Assembly (NCBI GenBank): GCA_903930165.1
Contig: CAIYXO010000038.1
Span: 1 to 5,040 of the forward strand
Direction: 5' to 3'
DNA length: 5,040 nt
Source of the DNA: an uncultured Verrucomicrobiota bacterium
GTDB lineage: Bacteria > Verrucomicrobiota > Verrucomicrobiia > Limisphaerales > UBA9464
The stretch's first letter is position 1. Each line of letters opens with the position of its first letter. Below are positions 1 to 5,040 of this stretch, piece after piece. Position numbers and translations under genes: made by a program. Below the pieces are notes generated by a model. It searched no databases. It was given only the letters and a program-made list of their open reading frames with translations, and was not told the origin of the DNA.

Positions 1-68
1 CCTGGTGCGCGGTCTGGCTTTGCTTCGATGGGCGGGATCGACGCCAAGAACGCAGCGGGCCGAGAAGG

Positions 69-638
69 TCAGTGCAGTCGGAGGAAGTTCGCGAGGATAC
101 GGCGGCCTTCCTGGGTGAGGATGCTCTCCGGATGGAACTGCACGCCCCAGATCGGCAGGGTGGCGTGCTTGAGGCCCATCACCTCGTCCTCGGCCGTCCA
201 GGCGGTGACGATCAATTCCGGCGGGATCGTGTCCTTCTTGGCGACCAGCGAATGGTAGCGGGTGGCCTCGAACGGATTGGGCATGCCCTCGAAGAGGTCT
301 TTGCCGTCATGGAAGATCGGCGAGGTCTTGCCGTGCATCATGCGGTGGTTGACGACCACGGTGGCGCCGAAGGTGTGGGCGATGCACTGGTGGCCGAGGC
401 AGACGCCGAGGATGGGGATGCGGCGGTCCGAGAAGGCCCGGATCAGGTCGTTGGAGAGCCCGGCTTCGCGCGGGGAGCAGGGGCCCGGCGAGATGAGGAC
501 GCGCTCCGGCTTCAGGGCGAGGGCGTCCTCGACCCGGATCTGGTCGTTGCGATGGACCTGCATTTCCACCCCCATCTCGCCCAGGTACTGGACGAGGTTG
601 AAGGTGAACGAGTCATAGTTGTCGATGACCAGCAGCAT
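69..638 (-). CDS. trpG: Anthranilate / aminodeoxychorismate synthase, glutamine amidotransferase subunit (TrpG/PabA)
   Basis: This is the glutaminase subunit that hydrolyses glutamine and channels ammonia to a chorismate-binding partner (TrpE or PabB), giving anthranilate for tryptophan or aminodeoxychorismate for folate. It is cytoplasmic. The 189-residue protein has the full class-I amidotransferase fold at the family's usual length. The N-terminus is MLLVIDNYDSFTFNLVQYLG. The oxyanion-region motif PGPCSP lies at 51-56, the nucleophile elbow GVCLGHQ has Cys80, MHGKTS starts at 101, YHSL is at 128-131, and the C-terminal GVQFHPES supplies His169 and Glu171 to complete the catalytic triad. 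The ATG start is secure because the family's conserved N-terminus begins there, although no clear Shine-Dalgarno sequence precedes it. It is divergent from the protease gene, and no trpE or pabB lies upstream within the window. Any downstream partner would lie beyond the left edge. The sequence alone does not separate TrpG from PabA, and many bacteria use one subunit for both, so the symbol is the conventional choice. Confidence 0.95.
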   Translation of the reverse strand: MLLVIDNYDSFTFNLVQYLGEMGVEMQVHRNDQIRVEDALALKPERVLISPGPCSPREAGLSNDLIRAFSDRRIPILGVCLGHQCIAHTFGATVVVNHRMMHGKTSPIFHDGKDLFEGMPNPFEATRYHSLVAKKDTIPPELIVTAWTAEDEVMGLKHATLPIWGVQFHPESILTQEGRRILANFLRLH

Positions 639-650
639 GGCGAAACGCTA

Positions 651-682
651 GGACGGAGGGCGGTCGAAGGGAAGTTCCGTCC
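651..682. repeat. Inverted repeat in the trpG leader / divergent intergenic region
   Basis: The arms GGACGGA (651-657) and TCCGTCC (676-682) are perfect reverse complements around an 18-base spacer, and a G-T wobble could extend the stem inward by one pair. On the minus strand this lies 13 to 44 bases upstream of the trpG start codon. It could therefore fold in the mRNA leader or act as a protein-binding site. A 7-bp GC-rich repeat is not rare by chance in DNA of this composition, so a function is only a possibility. Confidence 0.2.
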
Positions 683-694
683 GGGGTCGCCGCC

Positions 695-706
695 ATTCGG
701 CCGAAT
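695..706. promoter_or_regulatory. Perfect 12-base palindrome between divergent genes, possible operator
   Basis: ATTCGGCCGAAT reads identically on both strands and sits near the middle of the 130-base gap between the divergent trpG and protease start codons. That is where a dimeric regulator could affect either promoter. No convincing sigma-70 -35/-10 pair was found on either strand, so the promoters themselves are not annotated. The symmetry is seen directly; the operator role is inference, and I do not recognise the motif as that of a known regulator. Confidence 0.22.
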
Positions 707-768
707 ACCGCTGGCCTCGCGGCAGGGCGCTGTTCAGCCTCGCCCAGCGTTCTCAGCCTTCTCCCGCC

Positions 769-3700
769 ATGACACGGTTCCTCCAACGAGTCCTCCTGTC
801 CGCCGCCTTCCTGGCCTCCTGCGCCGTGGCCCTGGCCGCGCCGGCCACCTACCAGGTCCATCTCAAGGGCGCCACCGTGGCCGACGCCAACGAACGGACT
901 CCCGGAAACGCGGAAGCGAAGGCACGGGCCGGACGGGAACGCCTGGCAGGGATCCGCGACGAGCACTCCGCGATGAAGGCCCGGCTGTCCTCGATGGGGC
1001 TGGAGATCGTGGGCGCCACGGAGGTGCTCCAGAACTCGATCCTGGTCGTCGCCGAAGAGTCCGTGATGGAGAGGTTGCGATCGGAACCCGGCGTGGTCTC
1101 CGTGGAGAAGATCGTGCCGATGGAACGGCACACGGCGACCTCGGTTCCGTTCATCGGGGCGCCGGCGGCGTGGAGCGCGGCCGTGCCCGGACTCACGGGC
1201 AAGGGGATCCGGATCGGCATCGTGGATTCCGGGATCGACTACACCCACGCGACCTTCGGCGGTTCGGGCAATCCCGCGACCTACGCGGGGAACAACCCTT
1301 CGGTCGTGGTCAACCGCGACTTCCCCACCACCAAGGTCGTGGGCGGCCGCGACTTCGCCGGGGACAACTACGATGCGAGCGGCGTCGACGGTTCCCTCTC
1401 CCCGGTGGCCGATGACGATCCGCTGGATCCGCAGGACCACGGACATGGCTCCCACGTTGCCGCCATCGCGGCCGGCTACGGCGTCCTCACGGGCGGCGCG
1501 ACCTTCGCCGGACCCTACGGGACCAACGTCCACACCAACACCTTCCTCGTGGGCCCCGGCGTGGCGCCGGAGGCGAGCCTCTTTGCCCTCAAGGTGTTCG
1601 GTCGTCGTGGGACCACGGCCCTGGTGCCGTTGGCACTGAACTGGGCGGCGGATCCCAACGGCAACGGCGACACCAGCGACCGTTTGGACGTGGTGAACCT
1701 CTCCCTCGGATCCGGCTTCGGGACCGACGCGGTCGACGCCCAGGTCAACGCCATCAACCGCCTCGCCTCGCTCGGATGCGTCGTCGTGATCTCCGCCGGC
1801 AACGCCGGCAACACCCACTTCATCCTCGGCTCGCCGGGCACCGCGGCGCGGGCCATCACGGTAGCCAACACCTTCGACGACGGCTCGACGTCCTCGACCA
1901 TCACGGTCACCGCGCCGGTGGAGGTGGTGGGCGACTATGCGGCCGTGGAAGGCGTCTTCACCCGACCCATCGCCGACGCCGGCCGCATCAGCGCGCAGGT
2001 CGTGGAGGCGTTGCCCCTGGACGCCTGCCAGGACGGCGACAACGGACTGATCACCAACGGAGCGGCCCTCGCTGGGAAGATCGCCCTGATCAACCGCGGC
2101 ACCTGCTTCTTCGTGAACAAGGTCCGCGCCGCCCAACAGGCCGGGGCGGTGGGGGTGATCATGGTGAACAACGTCGACGGCTTCCCGATCCCCATGGCCG
2201 GAACCGGCGACACCTCGGACATCCGGATCCCGGGTGTGATGATCTCGCGGACCGACGGTGCGATCCTGCGTCGACGTGTGGCGGATGGTTTGACCGTGGT
2301 GTTCGAACCCCGCGGGGCCACGGTGCGGCCGGAGCTGGCGGACCAGCTTGCCGACTCCAGTTCGCGGGGCCCGGTCGCCTACACCGCCCGGCTCAAGCCC
2401 GACATCGCAGCGCCCGGCAGCTCGATTCCTTCGGCCCGGGCGGGCTTCGGCACCCAGGCGATCCTCCAGACCGGCACGTCGATGTCGGCTCCCCACGTGG
2501 CCGGTGCCGCGGCGATCCTCAAGCAGTTGCGTCCGACGTGGACGCCGTCGGAGATCAAGGCGGCCCTGATGAACTCCGCGGCGCGGACCGCGAACAGCGA
2601 CGGGATCGCCTACGCCGAATCGAGGTCCGGTGCGGGGCGGGTCAACCTCGCCGCCGCGGTCGCGACGACGATCATCGCCCGCGACGACGAGGTTCCCGAC
2701 GAGGTCTCGCTCTCCTTCGGCCACATCGAGGTCTCGGATACGACCCACCTGGTGCGCCGTGTCCGCATCACCAACAAGGGGACCGGCACCGCCACGTTGG
2801 CCGTGGTGGTCAGCAACACCCTCGGCGGACGCGTGGCCACGCTCGTCCCATCGACCAACACCGTGAAGCTGTCGCCGGGGCAGGAGAAGGTCGTGTCCTT
2901 CACCCTCACGGTGCGGCCGGTGCCGGTGGAGGACGACTCGACCACCCCGGACGTCCAGGGGGAGCGGCTCCGTCCGAAGATGCCCGAGGCCAGCGGCCAG
3001 ATCTGGTTCCGGTCCGGCAGCGTGAGCCTGCATGTGCCGTGGCACTCGATCGTCCGACCGGTGGCGGTCTCCCGCGCGGGAGCACTGGCCATCGGCCTGC
3101 CGGTCGATCCTGCCCGGTCGATCCCGGTTCCCACGGCGGGATCGGGGACGAACCTCGCGGCGCTGGTGGGCGTGTTCCAGCTGGGGGCGACGAGTTCGCA
3201 GCGGAACGTGCCGTTCCCCGGCGGCGCCGGCGACCTGCTGGCCACGGGCGCGGCCAGCGACTTCGCCGCGACCGGCGACCTCGATCGCAGCCGCGTCTTC
3301 CTGGCGCTGGCCGCCGGCGGACGTTGGATCACGCCCCAGCCGGCGTTCTACTCGCTGGGCTTCGACATCGACCGCGACCTCGACGGCATCGTGGACTTCC
3401 GCGTGGTCAACAGCACGGGTGGCAACATCAACGGCAACAACCTGAACGACGACCGGTTGGCGAACGACTTCCTCGTCTCGGCGGTGGTTCCGTCGGCCGG
3501 CGGCGATCCGATCGAAGGCGGCGTTCTCAACGTGCTCGATCCGCGCCAGCACGACACCGCGGTCTTCCAGAACGCCGTGCTCGTCCATTCCTTCCCGGCG
3601 ACGGCGATCGGACTCGACGCCGCTTCCTCCGCCTTCCGGTACCGGGCGGTGCTGACCGCCCAGGGCGGGTCCGAGACCGGGCCCTGGTCCGACTTCGACG

Positions 3701-4260
3701 CGACCGCTCCGCAGGTGGACGCCACCGGCCATGGCATCGGGAACTCGCCGTGGCAGCGCGAGGGCCGGACGGTCCGGACGTTGGTCGGCCGGCGCTCCGG
3801 TTCGTCTTCGGCCCTGCTGCTGCACCTGCACAACCCGGTCGGCCAGCAGGTGGAAGTGGTGCGCTTCGATGCGTCGACGTCCGACGTGGACGGCAACGGC
3901 CTGGCCGACGCCTTGGAGCTGCTGCATTTCCCGGGGTTGGGGAACGTGGGTTCGGCCGATCCGGACGGCGACGGCGTGAGCACGGCGCAGGAGTTGGCGG
4001 CGGGAACGGATCCGCTGAACCCCGACGCCGGGTTCCTTGCCGGACCGGTGCGGCGCGGCTTCAACGGAAGCCTCGAGGGGACTCCGGTGCTGACATGGCA
4101 GGGCACGGCCGGACGTCGTTACGGCGTCTTGAGGGCGGTGGGTCCGGGCGGTCCGTTTTCGTCGATCGCCTCCGGGATCGAGGCTTCGGGCGGCGTCGTG
4201 AGCTTCACCGACCCGCAGCCCCCGGCCGCGGCGGCCTTCTACCGGATCGTCCAGGAATGA
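769..4260 (+). CDS. Secreted subtilisin-like (S8) serine protease, Vpr-like, with PA domain and C-terminal calcium-binding tail
   Basis: This is an extracellular endoprotease of 1163 residues. Residues 1 to about 24 form a signal peptide (basic n-region, hydrophobic core, ALAA-P cleavage area). LASC at 15-18 also fits a lipobox, so a lipoprotein is possible. Residues about 26-120 resemble an I9 propeptide/chaperone. The catalytic domain spans roughly 140-630: Asp153 in IVDSGID, His226 in GHGSHVA, oxyanion Asn345 in ISAGNAGN and Ser571 in GTSMSAPHVAG, so it is predicted active. A PA domain is inserted at about 385-510 (GKIALINRGTC); Cys420 and Cys446 are placed to form a disulfide. An Asp/Asn loop at 295-304 may bind calcium. 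Next come an Ig/Fn3-like region (about 640-760), a beta-rich region with the Vpr-like Asp-rich motif FDIDRDLDGIVDF (865-877), a thrombospondin-3/dockerin-like segment (1039-1082, DVDGNG and DPDGDG), and a small tail ending FYRIVQE. No LPXTG, PEP-CTERM or transmembrane anchor is visible. The ATG start is chosen because the signal peptide begins there; no Shine-Dalgarno is seen. Substrate specificity is unknown; a nutritional, protein-degrading role is likely. Confidence 0.95.
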   Translation: MTRFLQRVLLSAAFLASCAVALAAPATYQVHLKGATVADANERTPGNAEAKARAGRERLAGIRDEHSAMKARLSSMGLEIVGATEVLQNSILVVAEESVMERLRSEPGVVSVEKIVPMERHTATSVPFIGAPAAWSAAVPGLTGKGIRIGIVDSGIDYTHATFGGSGNPATYAGNNPSVVVNRDFPTTKVVGGRDFAGDNYDASGVDGSLSPVADDDPLDPQDHGHGSHVAAIAAGYGVLTGGATFAGPYGTNVHTNTFLVGPGVAPEASLFALKVFGRRGTTALVPLALNWAADPNGNGDTSDRLDVVNLSLGSGFGTDAVDAQVNAINRLASLGCVVVISAGNAGNTHFILGSPGTAARAITVANTFDDGSTSSTITVTAPVEVVGDYAAVEGVFTRPIADAGRISAQVVEALPLDACQDGDNGLITNGAALAGKIALINRGTCFFVNKVRAAQQAGAVGVIMVNNVDGFPIPMAGTGDTSDIRIPGVMISRTDGAILRRRVADGLTVVFEPRGATVRPELADQLADSSSRGPVAYTARLKPDIAAPGSSIPSARAGFGTQAILQTGTSMSAPHVAGAAAILKQLRPTWTPSEIKAALMNSAARTANSDGIAYAESRSGAGRVNLAAAVATTIIARDDEVPDEVSLSFGHIEVSDTTHLVRRVRITNKGTGTATLAVVVSNTLGGRVATLVPSTNTVKLSPGQEKVVSFTLTVRPVPVEDDSTTPDVQGERLRPKMPEASGQIWFRSGSVSLHVPWHSIVRPVAVSRAGALAIGLPVDPARSIPVPTAGSGTNLAALVGVFQLGATSSQRNVPFPGGAGDLLATGAASDFAATGDLDRSRVFLALAAGGRWITPQPAFYSLGFDIDRDLDGIVDFRVVNSTGGNINGNNLNDDRLANDFLVSAVVPSAGGDPIEGGVLNVLDPRQHDTAVFQNAVLVHSFPATAIGLDAASSAFRYRAVLTAQGGSETGPWSDFDATAPQVDATGHGIGNSPWQREGRTVRTLVGRRSGSSSALLLHLHNPVGQQVEVVRFDASTSDVDGNGLADALELLHFPGLGNVGSADPDGDGVSTAQELAAGTDPLNPDAGFLAGPVRRGFNGSLEGTPVLTWQGTAGRRYGVLRAVGPGGPFSSIASGIEASGGVVSFTDPQPPAAAAFYRIVQE

Positions 4261-4268
4261 CGGCGTCG

Positions 4269-4301
4269 CCTTTCCGTCACGATTATTTCGTGACGGAAAG
4301 G
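4269..4301 (+). terminator. Perfect 14-bp hairpin after the protease stop codon, terminator-like without a U-tract
   Basis: The arms CCTTTCCGTCACGA (4269-4282) and TCGTGACGGAAAGG (4288-4301) are exact reverse complements around the 5-base loop TTATT. The hairpin begins 8 bases after the protease stop codon and ends 65 bases before the argF start, which is where a terminator between two same-direction genes belongs. No run of T follows on either strand, so it is not a classical intrinsic terminator. It could instead protect the mRNA 3' end, terminate without a U-tract, or serve as a DNA operator for argF. The structure is certain; its role is inferred from position. Confidence 0.6.
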
Positions 4302-4366
4302 GACCGGCTTGTGTAACAAACACGGCTTCCGTTTTCAGGACCGCGTTCCGGGACGGATTCCGATCC

Positions 4367-5040
4367 ATGAGACACCTGCTGAGCCTTGAGAGCCTGTCCG
4401 GCGAGGACATGCGCTCGATCCTGGACCAAGTCGCCCGGTACAAGGCGGACCGACGGAACCATCCGCGGCCGCTGACGGGCCAGACGTGGGCCCTGATCTT
4501 CAGCAAGAGCTCCACGCGCACGCGGGTCAGCTTCGAGGTGGGACTCCGCGAGCTTGGGGCCGACGTGCTCTTCCTCAATGCCGGCGACATCCAGTTGGGG
4601 CGCGGCGAGCCGATCCGGGACACGGCGCGGGTTCTCGGACGCATGATCCACGGCGCGGTGATCCGCACCTTCGCCCAGTCCGACGTCGAGGAGTTCGCCC
4701 GCTTCTCGGGCATCCCGACGGTCAACGCGCTGACCGACGACGAGCATCCGTGCCAGATCCTGACGGACATCTTCACCTTCGAGGAAGCCCGCGGCGAAAG
4801 CATCCAGGGCAAGGTGGTCACGTTCGTGGGCGACGGCGCCTGCAACGTGCCCGCGAGCTGGGTCTGGGCCGCGTCCCGGCTCGGCTTCGAGTTGCGGATC
4901 GCGGCTCCCAAGGCCTACCAGCCTTCGCCGGAGCTTTTGGCAAGGGCCGGCGGGCGGGTGGTTTGCACCGAAGACCTCCAGGCGGCGGCCACGGGCTCCG
5001 ACCTGCTCTACACCGACGTCTGGATCTCGATGGGCAAGGA
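4367..5040 (+). CDS. argF: Ornithine carbamoyltransferase, N-terminal 224 residues (cut by window edge)
   Basis: This cytoplasmic enzyme of arginine biosynthesis transfers the carbamoyl group from carbamoyl phosphate to ornithine, giving citrulline. The visible part covers the carbamoyl-phosphate domain and much of the ornithine domain of a family usually a little over 300 residues long. Carbamoyl-phosphate-binding residues are visible: SSTRTR at 48-53, Arg100 in VIRTF, and HPCQ at 127-130. The inter-subunit segment GEPIRDTARVLGRM (80-93) follows the ornithine-type pattern rather than that of acetyl- or succinylornithine enzymes. DVWISMG (217-223) is the ornithine-site loop. The nucleotide-fold loop reads VGDGACNVPASW (154-165), where VGDGNNVxxS is usual. 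The ATG gives the standard N-terminus MRHLLSLESLS. A weak GGACGG lies 10 bases upstream. The 106-base gap and hairpin suggest transcription separate from the protease. The reading frame is open to the right edge, so nothing indicates a broken gene. Confidence 0.95.
   Translation, partial: MRHLLSLESLSGEDMRSILDQVARYKADRRNHPRPLTGQTWALIFSKSSTRTRVSFEVGLRELGADVLFLNAGDIQLGRGEPIRDTARVLGRMIHGAVIRTFAQSDVEEFARFSGIPTVNALTDDEHPCQILTDIFTFEEARGESIQGKVVTFVGDGACNVPASWVWAASRLGFELRIAAPKAYQPSPELLARAGGRVVCTEDLQAAATGSDLLYTDVWISMGK

Noticed and set aside
1..68. Possible start of a gene downstream of trpG on the minus strand, or a terminator hairpin
   Set aside because: There is no ATG or GTG on the minus strand here, and the only TTG lacks support. 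The short TCGAT/ATCGA stem (25-29 with 37-41) is only 5 bp with no T-run, so neither a gene nor a terminator can be claimed.
72..1415. Plus-strand open frame across trpG and the protease start
   Set aside because: It runs antisense to a clear trpG and then out of frame through the protease. It has no family motifs and a composition typical of shadow frames.
769..4260. Protease as part of a defence, toxin-activation or lantibiotic system
   Set aside because: It has its own signal peptide, propeptide, PA domain and Vpr-like architecture, and its neighbours are biosynthetic housekeeping genes. No precursor peptide, transporter or effector partner is present in the window.
1776..4316. Second long plus-strand frame inside the protease gene
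   Set aside because: It is an Arg/Gly/Pro-rich out-of-frame shadow of a GC-rich gene. The protease frame holds all catalytic motifs without interruption.
4309..4323. TTGTGTAACAA-type symmetry upstream of argF as a promoter or operator
   Set aside because: The half-sites are only 4 bases long, no matching -10 element lies at a suitable distance, and it does not resemble an ArgR box.
613..4911. Very long minus-strand open reading frame as a possible gene
   Set aside because: Its translation is Arg/Gly/His/Val-rich and low in complexity with no recognisable domain. It overlaps trpG, the protease and argF, each of which has clear family motifs, and codon bias in the sense strand explains the absence of stops.

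Overview
The window is GC-rich and gene-dense, with three recognisable protein-coding genes and short intergenic gaps. It looks like chromosomal DNA from a high-GC environmental bacterium. A member of the Verrucomicrobiota is my best guess. The large secreted protease carries a C-terminal arrangement I associate with that phylum: an Asp-rich 'DxDGxG ... DxDGDG ... AGTDP' calcium-binding segment, then a small beta-rich tail ending in 'FYRI'. None of the three start codons has a strong Shine-Dalgarno sequence. The phylum call is inference, not proof.

Layout. Positions 1-68 hold nothing I can support. Positions 69-638 on the minus strand encode a complete type-1 glutamine amidotransferase of the anthranilate/para-aminobenzoate synthase family (TrpG/PabA). 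Positions 639-768 are a 130-base divergent intergenic region with a perfect 12-base palindrome and a 7-bp inverted repeat. Positions 769-4260 on the plus strand encode a 1163-residue secreted subtilisin-like (S8) serine protease. Its parts in order are signal peptide, I9-type propeptide, catalytic domain with an inserted PA domain, Ig-like and Vpr-like beta regions, and the calcium-binding tail. Positions 4261-4366 form a 106-base gap with a perfect 14-bp hairpin just after the protease stop codon. Positions 4367-5040 on the plus strand hold the first 224 codons of ornithine carbamoyltransferase (ArgF), cut by the window edge.

How they fit together. The two flanking genes are housekeeping amino-acid or folate biosynthesis genes (tryptophan or PABA, and arginine). 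The protease is an extracellular degradative enzyme between them, with no evident functional link to either. It has its own divergent upstream region, and the hairpin probably separates its transcript from argF, so the three genes are most likely independent transcription units. I found no mobile element, CRISPR array, tRNA or rRNA gene, or defence cassette, and no convincing undescribed system. The items most worth checking are the 14-bp hairpin, the divergent-region palindrome, the lipobox-like motif in the protease signal peptide, and a variant ornithine-site loop in ArgF.
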